This document shows, piece after piece, positions 8,513 to 15,842 of a DNA stretch of 42,564 bases. Made by a program: the position numbers and the translations under genes. Location of the stretch: positions 1 to 42,564 of the forward strand of contig JAHEBR010000002.1 in assembly GCA_024642185.1 (NCBI GenBank). The letters are read 5' to 3'. This DNA is from Marivivens sp. GTDB taxonomy: Bacteria > Pseudomonadota > Alphaproteobacteria > Rhodobacterales > Rhodobacteraceae. The stretch's first letter is position 1; each line of letters begins with the position of its first letter. A model generated the notes under the pieces. The model saw only the letters and a list, made by a program, of their open reading frames with translations, was not told where the DNA came from and made no database searches.

Positions 8513-9618
8513 CGGGTTTCGGTCATCGCAGGATAGTCGACATAGCCTTCCGGCCCCGGAGAATAGAAGGTCGGACGGTTGTAGGGCGTCAGCTCGGCCC
8601 CAAGGCGCAGGCGCTCGGGCAGGTCGGGGTTGGAGATGAAAAAGCGACCAAAGGCGACCGCGTCAGCATGACCCGCGGCCACCAATTCCTCGGCGCTCTC
8701 GCCCTTGAAATTGCCCGCCGTGATCAGAACGCCGCTCCAGAGCGGCCGGAACAGAACTGCCGCTGACGGCAGGCCTTGATGATCCACGTCCTTCTGCCCT
8801 GCCCCCGAGGCGCGCGGCTCGAGGAGGTGCAGATAGGCGAGACCCAGTTTGTTCAGCTCACCCACGAGATGCGAATAGAGCGGCATCGGCTCGTCCTCGC
8901 CGCTGTCATTGGCGATGCCGAAGGGCGAAAGGCGGATGCCGACCTTGTTCGGACCCAGCGCCGTGGAAAGAGCTTCGGCGATCTCGATCACCACGCGGCA
9001 ACGGTTTTCGACCCTGCCGCCGTAGCGGTCGGTCCGCTGGTTGGTCCGCGATTGCAGGAACTGTTCGAGAAGATAGCCGTTGGCGGCATGGATCTCGACC
9101 CCGTCGAAACCCGCAGCGATCGCGTTCTTGCCGGCCGCAACGTAGCTCTCGATCAGCCCACCGATCTCTTCAGTCGAGAAGGCGCGCGGCGTTTCCGCAG
9201 GCGCGCGCGTCCGGTCGGGCAGCGTCACCTCTAGTTGCGGCGCCACGGCGGAGGGTGCCCATGGCGCACCGCCGTCCGGCTGATAGGCCGAATGCGAAAT
9301 CCGCCCCATGTGCCAGAGCTGCATGAAGGCCACGCCGCCCTTGGCATGGATCGCCTGCGTGACCCGCTGCCAGCCCGCCACCTGCCCGGGCGTATAGATG
9401 CCCGGCGTGTCCGGCCCGCCCCGCGCGGCCTGGGATATCTGCGTGGCTTCGGTGATGATCAGCCCGCCCTCGCTCGCCCGCTGGCCATAATATTCGACCA
9501 TCAGGTCGGTCGGCGCATACTCCGGCGCCACCGCCCGCATCCGCGTCAGCGGCGCCATGACGACACGGTGCGCGAGGGTGTGGGGGCCGATGTTCAGGGG
9601 GGAGAAGAGCTTGGGCAT
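8509..9618 (-). CDS. NADH:flavin oxidoreductase, Old Yellow Enzyme family
   Basis: About 369 residues forming an FMN-binding TIM barrel. N-terminal signature LFSPLNIGPHTLAHRVVMAPLTR; substrate/FMN region VEIHAANGYLLEQFLQSRTN with the His-x-x-Asn pair that binds substrate carbonyl or nitro groups, followed by TDRYGGRVENR; C-terminal FMN phosphate segment AVAFGRFFISNPDLPERLR. Family members (NemA, XenA/B type) reduce activated alkenes, nitroesters and quinone-like electrophiles using NAD(P)H. The physiological substrate cannot be read from sequence. ATG at 9618 gives the family's usual N terminus (MPKLFSPL); an in-frame ATG at 9654 would add 12 residues. Confidence 0.93.
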   Translation of the reverse strand: MPKLFSPLNIGPHTLAHRVVMAPLTRMRAVAPEYAPTDLMVEYYGQRASEGGLIITEATQISQAARGGPDTPGIYTPGQVAGWQRVTQAIHAKGGVAFMQLWHMGRISHSAYQPDGGAPWAPSAVAPQLEVTLPDRTRAPAETPRAFSTEEIGGLIESYVAAGKNAIAAGFDGVEIHAANGYLLEQFLQSRTNQRTDRYGGRVENRCRVVIEIAEALSTALGPNKVGIRLSPFGIANDSGEDEPMPLYSHLVGELNKLGLAYLHLLEPRASGAGQKDVDHQGLPSAAVLFRPLWSGVLITAGNFKGESAEELVAAGHADAVAFGRFFISNPDLPERLRLGAELTPYNRPTFYSPGPEGYVDYPAMTETR

Positions 9619-9725
9619 GGGGTATTCCACAGTCGAGGTTGTTTGTCTCAACATAAGAACGGGATGGGTCAGGGGGAACAAGCCGCAACCGTGGGGCGTC
9701 GTAAGGTCGCGGCGGATAGGTAAAA

Positions 9726-9801
9726 TGGTGCCCCCAGAGAGACTCGAACTCCCGACCCACTGATTACAAATCAGTTGCTCTACCAGCTGAGCTATAGGGG
9801 C
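9726..9801 (-). tRNA. tRNA-Thr (anticodon TGT)
   Basis: A 76-base cloverleaf on the minus strand with the 3' CCA encoded (9726-9728). The acceptor stem pairs GCCCCTA with the complementary run before ACCA; the D arm contains AGCTCAGCTGGTAGAGC; the anticodon loop CTGATTTGTAATCAG has anticodon TGT; the T arm is GGGAGTTCGAGTCTCTC. It sits alone between the oxidoreductase and the iron permease. Confidence 0.97.
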
Positions 9802-9842
9802 GCCGCGCTTCGTTTACTTGCGGTCGCGCGGCCTTGCAAGAC

Positions 9843-11501
9843 CTAGCGGTTGGCCCGCGCCAGAAGAAGCACGGCGACGAGGCCCACGAGCACGATCATC
9901 AGCGAGGCGGTCGAGGCTTCGGCGATCTTTTCCAGCGAGGCGCGCTCGTGGACGCGGGTTGCCAGCGTGTCATAGTTGAAGGGGCGCAGAAGGAGCGTTG
10001 CGGGAAGTTCCTTCACCGCGTCGACGAAAACCAGAAGCAGGGTCGAGGCGACCGAGGCGCGGATCATCGGCGCATAGACCCGGCGCAGGACGCCCCCTGC
10101 GCTTTGCCCCAAAGAGCGGGCCGCCATCGGCAGGCTCGGCGAGACACGGCCAAGTGCTGCGTCGGCCGCGCCTTGGGAAAGGGCGAAGAAGCGCACGACA
10201 TAGGCGATCACCAGCGCCGCGGCGCTTCCGGTGAGGATCAGACCCGGATCATAGCCAGTTGTTTCATATAGAAAATCTGCCACGCGATTATCCAGAGCGG
10301 CGAGCGGGACGAGAATGCCGAGGCCCAGAACAGCCCCCGGCGCAGCATAACCAATCGCGGTGATCGGCATCAGGATGCGCGGCAGGGCGCGGCCCGAGAG
10401 GCGCACACCGTAAACCATGAAAAGACCGCCCAGCACCGTCAGCACAGCGGCGATTCCGCCCACTGTGAGACTGTGACCTAACGCTTTCAGAATGCCCTTC
10501 GACACCCAGTCGGCGGGGTCGGTCGCATGGCTCGCCAAGACAGCCACCGGAATCAGAAATCCCGCAGCGAAGGGCAGAAAACAAGCCAGCGACGCCACCC
10601 AGCCGGCGAATGCGGGCAAGGGCGCGCCTGTCACCGGCCTGCGGCCACGGGCCGAGGAGAAGAACCGGCTCTTGCGGCGGCTGAACTTTTCCAGCGCCAC
10701 CAGAAGGATCACAAGGCCCAGAACGCAGGCCGCAATCTGGGCGGCACCGCCAAGGTTGCCGCCCTGAAGCCAGACCGAAAAGATGCCTGTGGTAAGCGTC
10801 TGGACGGCAAAGAAATCGACCGTGCCGAAATCATTGACTGTCTCCATCATCACTACTGCGACGCCAGCGACGATGGCTGGCCGCGCCAGCGGCAGGCCTA
10901 CGCGGAACAATCGCCCGATGGGACCGACCCCCAAGGCGCGGGCGACCTCGTATCCCGCCCCGCTTTGTTCGCGAAAGGCCGCGCGGGCAAGGACATAGAC
11001 ATAAGGGTAGAGCGCAGCACTCAGGACGACGATCGCCGCGCCGCGGGTGCGGATTGCAGGAAACCAATAGTCCTTGGCGCTTTCCCAGCCAAAGATCGAA
11101 CGCATCAGCGTCTGCACCGGCCCGGCATATTCGAGGAAATCCACAAGCGCGAACGCACCCACATAGGCCGGCACGGCGAGAGGCAGCAGAAGCGCCCACT
11201 CGAGCCATTTTCGGCCCGGGAACTGGTACATGACAACAAGCCACGCCGCCCCTGCCCCGACCATGGCAGTCAGAAGCCCTGTCGCCCCCATAAGAAGGCC
11301 CGTGTTGACCAGATAACGCGGCAGGGTCGTGGCCCAGAGGTGCGGCCAGATGTTGTCTGTCGGCGTCAGGGCAAACCAGATCACCGCAAGGATCGGCAAG
11401 ACCACAAGGGTCGCGATCAGCATCGCTCCGATTGACCAGAGCGAGGGAACCCACAGGCGGCGGCGCGGCGCGAGAAATATCTGACCAGTTTGCTCGGACA
11501 T
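9843..11501 (-). CDS. Fe(III) ABC transporter permease (FbpB/SfuB type)
   Basis: About 552 residues with some twelve membrane segments and two copies of the binding-protein-dependent permease domain. EAA-loop sequences are visible in both halves (YEVARALGVGPIGRLFRVGLPLARPAI and, weaker, MAARSLGQSAGGVLRRVYAPMIRAS). This two-domain fusion is the FbpB/SfuB architecture, where one polypeptide forms the whole channel for ferric iron delivered by a periplasmic binding protein. No binding protein or ATPase gene lies beside it, so partners must be elsewhere. ATG at 11501 has GAGAGG 7-12 bases upstream. Confidence 0.92.
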   Translation of the reverse strand: MSEQTGQIFLAPRRRLWVPSLWSIGAMLIATLVVLPILAVIWFALTPTDNIWPHLWATTLPRYLVNTGLLMGATGLLTAMVGAGAAWLVVMYQFPGRKWLEWALLLPLAVPAYVGAFALVDFLEYAGPVQTLMRSIFGWESAKDYWFPAIRTRGAAIVVLSAALYPYVYVLARAAFREQSGAGYEVARALGVGPIGRLFRVGLPLARPAIVAGVAVVMMETVNDFGTVDFFAVQTLTTGIFSVWLQGGNLGGAAQIAACVLGLVILLVALEKFSRRKSRFFSSARGRRPVTGAPLPAFAGWVASLACFLPFAAGFLIPVAVLASHATDPADWVSKGILKALGHSLTVGGIAAVLTVLGGLFMVYGVRLSGRALPRILMPITAIGYAAPGAVLGLGILVPLAALDNRVADFLYETTGYDPGLILTGSAAALVIAYVVRFFALSQGAADAALGRVSPSLPMAARSLGQSAGGVLRRVYAPMIRASVASTLLLVFVDAVKELPATLLLRPFNYDTLATRVHERASLEKIAEASTASLMIVLVGLVAVLLLARANR

Positions 11502-11516
11502 AGCCTCTCGCCTAGC

Positions 11517-11530
11517 CGAAACCGGTTTCG
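11517..11530. promoter_or_regulatory. 14-bp perfect palindrome between divergent genes
   Basis: CGAAACCGGTTTCG is a perfect palindrome, 15 bp upstream of the permease ATG (minus) and 53 bp upstream of the unknown gene at 11584. Its position fits an operator for a dimeric repressor acting on either gene. No regulator can be named. Confidence 0.4.
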
Positions 11531-11583
11531 CTGTCCAGAAAAGCCACTATAGTGCGCTGAAAAACAACGGCAGCCTAGGTTTC

Positions 11584-12459
11584 ATGCAGATCGTCTATCA
11601 TATCGGTGCAAACTGCACAGACGACGACCGGCTGTTGAAATCCCTATTGAAGAACGTTGATGCCTTCGCGTCCGAAGGAATAAAGGTGCCCGGCCCGGGC
11701 AAATACCGGCGCATACTCCGGGAAACCATCCAGAACCTGAACGGCGCGCAGCCCTCGCCGGATACGCGTGATATCCTGCTTGATGCGATCCTTGATGATG
11801 AGGCGGTCAACCGCCTGATCATGTCGCATAGCGCGTTTGTCTGCATTCCAAACCACATTTTTGAAGACGGGATCTTCTATGGTCGGGCTGAATCCAAGAT
11901 TGCCGGGCTCGTCAGTCTTTTTCCCGAAGACGAGATCGAACTGTTTTTGGGGATTCGCAATCCCGCGACATTTGTCCCGGCTGTGTTCACCGAAGCCAAG
12001 CACACCGACTTTGCCCAATTTCTTAGCGGAATCCCGCTGGATCAGATCCTCTGGTCGGATGTGGTTGCCCGGATCCGCGAGGCCGCGCCCAAGGCCTCTT
12101 TGACGGTCTGGTGCAACGAAGATACGCCGCTCATCTGGTCTCAGCTCGTTCGCGAGATTTCCGGCGTCGATCCGCTGGCAAAAATCACTGGCGGGTTTGA
12201 TCTTCTGGCCTCGATCATGGCCCCCGAAGGGATGAAGCGGTTCTTCGACTATCTCAAATCGCATCCACCTGCGACGGAGATTCAGAAAAGACGGATCATA
12301 GCGGCCTTTCTCGAGCGCTATGTGATCGAAGACGAGGTGATCGAAGAATTTGATCTGCCGGGCTGGACTGCAGACGTTGTCGATCACCTGACCGAGACCT
12401 ACGAGGAAGACATCTATCGCATTTCTCGGATGCCGGGCGTGAATTTCATCGCCCCCTGA
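11584..12459 (+). CDS. Conserved-looking unknown cytoplasmic protein
   Basis: 291 residues, no signal peptide or membrane segment, rich in charged residues and with aromatic C-terminal helices (DVVDHLTETYEEDIYRIS). N terminus MQIVYHIGANCTDDDRLLKSL; conspicuous internal motifs are VPGPGKYRRILRETIQ, LFLGIRNPATFVPAVF and LTVWCNEDTPLIW. The order of an N-terminal strand-loop, a central IRNP-type segment and a C-terminal helical lid loosely resembles sulfotransferase-type P-loop folds, but no PAPS-binding P-loop is evident, so this is a guess. Codon use matches neighbours, so it does not look recently acquired. It is divergent from the iron permease. Confidence 0.8.
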   Translation: MQIVYHIGANCTDDDRLLKSLLKNVDAFASEGIKVPGPGKYRRILRETIQNLNGAQPSPDTRDILLDAILDDEAVNRLIMSHSAFVCIPNHIFEDGIFYGRAESKIAGLVSLFPEDEIELFLGIRNPATFVPAVFTEAKHTDFAQFLSGIPLDQILWSDVVARIREAAPKASLTVWCNEDTPLIWSQLVREISGVDPLAKITGGFDLLASIMAPEGMKRFFDYLKSHPPATEIQKRRIIAAFLERYVIEDEVIEEFDLPGWTADVVDHLTETYEEDIYRISRMPGVNFIAP

Positions 12460-12462
12460 GGC

Positions 12463-12780
12463 TCAACTTCCCAAAAGCTTGAGCCCCACCCCGCCGATCA
12501 GGATAAGCCCGATGGCCCCCAACCGAAGGGCTGTGGCCGGCTCGTTGAAGAGGATCATTCCGACGATCACAGTGCCCGCCGTGCCAATCCCGGTCCAGAC
12601 CGCATAGGCCGTGCCGAGCGGCAGGGTCTTCATGGCGAAGCCGAGAAGCACAACGCTCACCCCCATGGCGGCGAAGGTGCCGACGGTCGGCCATAGGCGC
12701 GTGAACCCGTCGGTATATTTCATCCCGACCGCCCAGACGATCTCGAACAGACCGGCAAAGAACAGGGCGGTCCAGGCCAT
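12463..12780 (-). CDS. sugE: Guanidinium exporter / SMR family protein (Gdx, SugE)
   Basis: 105 residues, four membrane helices, the normal SMR length. It has the SugE/Gdx-type sequence with the conserved proton/substrate glutamate at residue 13 (GLFEIVWAVGMKYTDGF) and GTAYAVWTGIGTAGTVIVGMI in helix 3. The WAVGMKYT and AVWTGIG motifs place it with the Gdx branch, which exports guanidinium in exchange for protons, rather than the EmrE polyaromatic-cation branch. Translation starts 2 bp after the stop of the upstream gapR-like gene, so the two are probably coupled. No guanidine riboswitch is seen. Confidence 0.9.
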   Translation of the reverse strand: MAWTALFFAGLFEIVWAVGMKYTDGFTRLWPTVGTFAAMGVSVVLLGFAMKTLPLGTAYAVWTGIGTAGTVIVGMILFNEPATALRLGAIGLILIGGVGLKLLGS

Positions 12781-12782
12781 GA

Positions 12783-13040
12783 TTACATCCCGAGCGCCGA
12801 GCGGTAGAGTTCGAGCACCGCTTCTTCCTCGGCCAGATCCTGTGCATCGCGTTTACGCATGGCGATGACCTTACGCATCACCTTGGTGTCATAGCCGCGC
12901 CCCTTGGCCTCGGCCATCACCTCTTTCTGGCCATCGGCGATGTCTTTCTTCTCGGCTTCAAGGCGCTCGTAACGCTCGATGAACTGGCGCAGCTCCTGCG
13001 CGGCAACGGTGGAAGTGGCGTCGGTCACGGCGTCAGACAT
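12783..13040 (-). CDS. gapR: GapR-like DNA-binding protein (DUF2312)
   Basis: 85 residues, almost wholly helical and charged, matching the DUF2312 family: ELRQFIERYERLEAEKKDI, then EVMAEAKGRGYDTKVMRKV, then AEEEAVLELYRSALGM. The Caulobacter member GapR is a tetrameric clamp that binds overtwisted DNA ahead of replication and transcription and helps topoisomerases. The full domain with the C-terminal dimerisation helix is present. The ribosome site AAGGAG precedes the ATG at 13040 at good spacing. The SMR transporter follows after 2 bp; no functional link is known. Confidence 0.92.
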   Translation of the reverse strand: MSDAVTDATSTVAAQELRQFIERYERLEAEKKDIADGQKEVMAEAKGRGYDTKVMRKVIAMRKRDAQDLAEEEAVLELYRSALGM

Positions 13041-13158
13041 CTTGGGCTCCTTGTCAGCGGTTCAGACGTCCTCCCTAGCGATTGCCCCCGCCCCCTGCAA
13101 GGGTTCGGGCTTGCGCCTTTGCGGGCGAGAGATTAGGCGGGGCAAAACGGAGGATGAC

Positions 13159-13374
13159 ATGGACCTTCTTGTCTGGATTGGCGCGGCAATTTCGGCCCTC
13201 GGCCTTATCGGCATCGTCTATAGCATCGTTGCTGTGGCGAAGGCGCGCAAAGCCGGGCTTTCCGACGACGCGCTGCGCGCTCGCGTCTCGCGCATCCTGC
13301 CGATCAACCTTGGTTCGCTCTTTCTCAGCGTTATCGGCCTGATGATGGTCGTCGTCGGGGTGCTGCTCGGCTAG
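13159..13374 (+). CDS. Small unknown two-helix membrane protein
   Basis: 71 residues with two hydrophobic helices (LLVWIGAAISALGLIGIVYS and LGSLFLSVIGLMMVVVGVLL) joined by a basic loop (KARKAGLSDDALRARVSR). The ATG at 13159 has a strong GGAGGA at 13148-13153. Its stop overlaps the stop of the convergent hydratase-like gene by 4 bp. The family is not recognised; similar two-helix proteins are common in this order of bacteria. Confidence 0.75.
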   Translation: MDLLVWIGAAISALGLIGIVYSIVAVAKARKAGLSDDALRARVSRILPINLGSLFLSVIGLMMVVVGVLLG

Positions 13375-14723
13375 GCCGGCAGGCGATCAAGGGCCGCAAA
13401 ACCGCCTGCATAACGGATCGCCTGCGCCAAGAGAGGCGGCGGCGCCCAAATCGGGCTTTCGCGCGCCCAGCGCTCCATGTCTTTGCGCATCTGTAAAAGA
13501 CCCATCTCTCGCGCAACCGACATCGGCCCACCACGCCAGCGCGGAAAGCCAAGGCTGTGAACGGCAATCACATCGACATCGCCCGAGCTTTGAATCGCCC
13601 CAGACGAGACAAGCCTCGCCCCTTCGGCCATCATGGCCGCGACAATGCGGCGCTGTATCGCCACTGTATCCCTTCCGGCGGGACCAGCGGCATCGCCCCC
13701 GAAATACCCCTTGGCAAACCCGAAATTGACCAGAGCGATATCGATCCGTTCTTGTGTCACCCCAAGCGTCAGAAGATGCTTGGCTGCCTCTTCGAGAGCG
13801 CGACCCAGACGCAGCGCAATTTTTCCGGTCGTGTCTGGATCGAGCGCCCGCCGGCCATTCTGCCCTGTCGCAAAAAGGCGCTCGGATGCCTCGGCCTCAG
13901 CCTCTGCAATATGGCAAAGGGCTACGGACTGTGGATGGTCAGCACAATCCTTCAGCGCTTCGGCCTCGAAGGCCAGACCTATCTCGAACGGAAGTGTGAT
14001 CGCCGCTTCGATGCAATCGACGATCCGCTTTGGGGCGTTGAGCGGAGAGTTGGCGAGCACACCACGCCTCGCCTTGATCGCCTCGAAATAGGTGCGACCC
14101 TCGGCAAAGCCGTCACGTCTCTGAGCCGTCGATACAAGCGGCTCGTTATCTCGGTGCATTTGCAGGATCGTATCCTCCGCCGCCTCTTCAGGGCTCTGAT
14201 TTGCCAGCGCGTCAATCAAACCAGCTTGGCGTGCGGCAAAGGCGGGCATGGTGCGCCAATCAAGCAGCATCGAAAGGCTCATCTCGGCGCCGAGAAGTCG
14301 CGGCAGGCGCTGTGTGCCGCCCGCACCGGGGACAAGCCCCAGTTTCACCTGCGTCATGCCAAAACGCGCCGTCGGCGTTGCAACCCTGCGGTGGCACGCC
14401 AGGGCAAGCTCAAACCCTGCGCCAATCGTCCGTCCCTTGAGAGCTGCCACGACCGGAACCGTTGCCCCCTCGATACGCGCAGCCACCTCGGAGACAGTAG
14501 GCGCGTCGCCTTGAGTTGCGGCATCGGAAATCGGCAGGCCGATGCTGAAATCCATCCCCTGCCCTGCAACCACGATGCCTAAAACACCCTCATCCGACAG
14601 CAGGCTATCGAGACCCTGCATCAAGGCGCGGCGCATATCGTGATCGAGGGCATTGCCGGAGTCGCCAGCCATCACCAGATGGCCCACGCCCCTGTGACGC
14701 ATGATCCTGACCGGACCTCCCAT
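13371..14723 (-). CDS. Degenerate FadB/FadJ-like protein: enoyl-CoA hydratase domain joined to HAD C-terminal domain, NAD domain missing
   Basis: 450 residues. Residues 1-190 are a crotonase domain (ALKGRTIGAGFELALACH, VKLGLVPGAGGTQRLPRLLG). A linker typical of FadB/FadJ follows (FEIGLAFEAEALKDC...HIAEAEAEASERLF). The sequence then goes straight to the C-terminal 3-hydroxyacyl-CoA dehydrogenase helical repeats (DIALVNFGFAKGYFGG, SLGFPRWRGGPM). The Rossmann NAD-binding domain of about 180 residues (G-x-G-x-x-G, HFFSPA, PGFIGNR) is absent; full-length relatives have about 700 residues. In the crotonase part, the first catalytic Glu is kept (GAGFE) but the second, normally Pro-Glu, reads Thr-Gln (MTQVKLG). 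Dehydrogenase activity is not expected and hydratase activity is doubtful. The frame is open throughout. ATG at 14723 has GAGGGG upstream. Confidence 0.85.
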   Translation of the reverse strand: MGGPVRIMRHRGVGHLVMAGDSGNALDHDMRRALMQGLDSLLSDEGVLGIVVAGQGMDFSIGLPISDAATQGDAPTVSEVAARIEGATVPVVAALKGRTIGAGFELALACHRRVATPTARFGMTQVKLGLVPGAGGTQRLPRLLGAEMSLSMLLDWRTMPAFAARQAGLIDALANQSPEEAAEDTILQMHRDNEPLVSTAQRRDGFAEGRTYFEAIKARRGVLANSPLNAPKRIVDCIEAAITLPFEIGLAFEAEALKDCADHPQSVALCHIAEAEAEASERLFATGQNGRRALDPDTTGKIALRLGRALEEAAKHLLTLGVTQERIDIALVNFGFAKGYFGGDAAGPAGRDTVAIQRRIVAAMMAEGARLVSSGAIQSSGDVDVIAVHSLGFPRWRGGPMSVAREMGLLQMRKDMERWARESPIWAPPPLLAQAIRYAGGFAALDRLPA

Positions 14724-14810
14724 CACTTTGCCCCTCGTCTTGCCACTACCTCGTGCCCATTTGGCCGCTGATTGCTCGGCGGGGCAAGATATAGATGCAA
14801 TAAGCGGGGA

Positions 14811-15134
14811 TCAGACGTTGGCCGGAACCGGACAGAACACTTCGTAGAGCCGTTCCAGGATCGGCCCAATGCGCTGGTCGGCAAGACGATAGCGGATCGT
14901 CCGCCCATCCCGGTCGCATTCGACCAGGCCTTCGGCGCGCATCCGTGCCAGCTGTCCAGATACGTAGGACTGGCTGGCGCCAAGCACCTCCTCAAGATCG
15001 CTCACACAGAGCTCTCCGGGCAGAAGCGCGCAAAGGATCCTGAGCCGCGCCGGATTTGACAAGACTTTCAAGACTTCTGCAGCTTCGTCGGCGGCTTCGT
15101 TCATGGCTTTGGCGGCGACTTCGGGATCTTGCAT
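14811..15134 (-). CDS. ArsR-family persulfide-responsive repressor (SqrR/BigR-like)
   Basis: 107 residues, winged-helix ArsR family (VLSNPARLRILCALLPGELCV, recognition helix SQSYVSGQLARMRAEGLVE, wing DRDGRTIRYRL). Two cysteines, C35 (RILCAL) and C101 (EVFCPV), are 66 residues apart, the same separation as the two sensing cysteines of SqrR and BigR. In those proteins, reactive sulfane sulfur forms a di- or tetrasulfide bridge that releases DNA. Two extra cysteines (C43, C73) are present. The divergent neighbours are sulfur-transport and TIGR01244 genes, which agrees. ATG at 15134 is favoured because translation from further upstream would run through the promoter. A TATAAA box ends 25 bp upstream. 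Confidence 0.9.
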   Translation of the reverse strand: MQDPEVAAKAMNEAADEAAEVLKVLSNPARLRILCALLPGELCVSDLEEVLGASQSYVSGQLARMRAEGLVECDRDGRTIRYRLADQRIGPILERLYEVFCPVPANV

Positions 15135-15158
15135 TCGGGGCCTACTGATCTCGATTTG

Positions 15159-15188
15159 TTTATATTTCAATCTTGCAATGTATCGCAA
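15159..15188 (-). promoter_or_regulatory. Candidate promoter of the SqrR-like repressor gene
   Basis: On the minus strand, TTGCGA (15183-15188) and TATAAA (15159-15164) are separated by 18 bp, giving a 5' leader of under 20 bases before the ATG at 15134. The candidate operator at 15162-15181 lies between the two boxes, so autoregulation is likely. Confidence 0.45.
15162..15181. promoter_or_regulatory. Candidate SqrR-like operator, locus 1
   Basis: ATATTTCAATCTTGCAATGT matches 13 of 20 positions of ACATTCCAAATTCAAAATGT in the promoter of the second sulfur locus (39617-39636). Both share A-Y-ATT-Y-CAA and the right arm AATGT, with roughly inverted ATATT/AATGT ends. It overlaps promoter elements on both strands here. 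The assignment to this repressor is inference. Confidence 0.4.
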
Positions 15189-15200
15189 GGCACTTATAAC
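15173..15200 (+). promoter_or_regulatory. Candidate promoter of the yeeE-type operon
   Basis: TTGCAA (15173-15178) and TATAAC (15195-15200) with a 16-bp spacer on the plus strand, pointing to the YeeE/YedE genes. A transcript from here would have a leader of about 210 bases, beginning with the perfect inverted repeat at 15202-15228. Between that repeat and the ATG at 15417 I see no other feature. Confidence 0.4.
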
Positions 15201-15201
15201 T

Positions 15202-15228
15202 TGCCTCAAGAAGATTCGACTTGAGGCA
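15202..15228. repeat. Perfect 9-bp inverted repeat near the expected transcript start
   Basis: TGCCTCAAG at 15202-15210 and its exact complement CTTGAGGCA at 15220-15228, with a 9-bp spacer. No T-run follows, so it is not a simple terminator. It could be an operator or a 5' leader hairpin of the yeeE operon. Confidence 0.55.
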
Positions 15229-15416
15229 CATTTCTCCCCCAAAGGGCGTGGCTGTCTGCAAACTGTCACGATTTACCCGCAATCCGCAAGCCTGCGCCTG
15301 CGGCTAGGGAAGATTTGCCACAGGTCGGGCACTTCTCGCGCCCGTTGCCGGGCCTTGCCACATGGCGAGGTGCAGGTTTCAGGCGGTCTCGCCAAAGGAA
15401 GAATATCGGAAGACGA

Positions 15417-15842
15417 ATGCAACAAGAATGGATCTGGGGGCTCGCCGGAGGCGGCCTCATCGGGATCGCGGGAGCGGTCTATCTACTAATCAACGGGCGT
15501 ATCATGGGGGCCTCGGGCATCATTGGCAGCGTGGTCGATGGCACCGCAGGCAACCAGACATGGGAGCGGGTCTGGTTCATCGCAGGCCTATTCATCCTGC
15601 CGACCATCCTCTCTTACTGGGTAGGTCCGCGCGACAACTTCATCACCGACAACCTCTGGGCCATCGCCGCGGCGGGGATCCTCGTGGGCGTCGGCACGCG
15701 GCTGGCCAACGGCTGCACCTCGGGCCACGGCATCTGCGGCATGTCGCGCCTGTCGCTGCGGGGCTTTGTCGCCACAGTCTTTTATATCGGGGCCGGCGGC
15801 CTTTCGATCATCCTGTTCAAACATCTTCTGGGGGTCGTCTGA
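15417..15842 (+). CDS. YeeE/YedE family sulfur-compound transporter, first half
   Basis: 141 residues with about four membrane helices. It carries the family signature GTRLANGCTSGHGICGMSRLS, whose cysteine lies in the translocation path of YeeE-type thiosulfate transporters. The ATG at 15417 follows a GGAAGA ribosome site. Family proteins of this half-size occur in pairs, and a second half starts at 15842 with a TGATG stop-start overlap. Likely role: import of thiosulfate or another sulfane-sulfur compound across the inner membrane, controlled by the divergent SqrR-like repressor. The exact substrate is unproven. Confidence 0.9.
   Translation: MQQEWIWGLAGGGLIGIAGAVYLLINGRIMGASGIIGSVVDGTAGNQTWERVWFIAGLFILPTILSYWVGPRDNFITDNLWAIAAAGILVGVGTRLANGCTSGHGICGMSRLSLRGFVATVFYIGAGGLSIILFKHLLGVV

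Noticed and set aside
14811..15134. Metal-sensing ArsR/SmtB repressor
   Set aside because: The classic CVC metal motif in the recognition region is absent, while the two SqrR/BigR-type cysteines are present with exact spacing.
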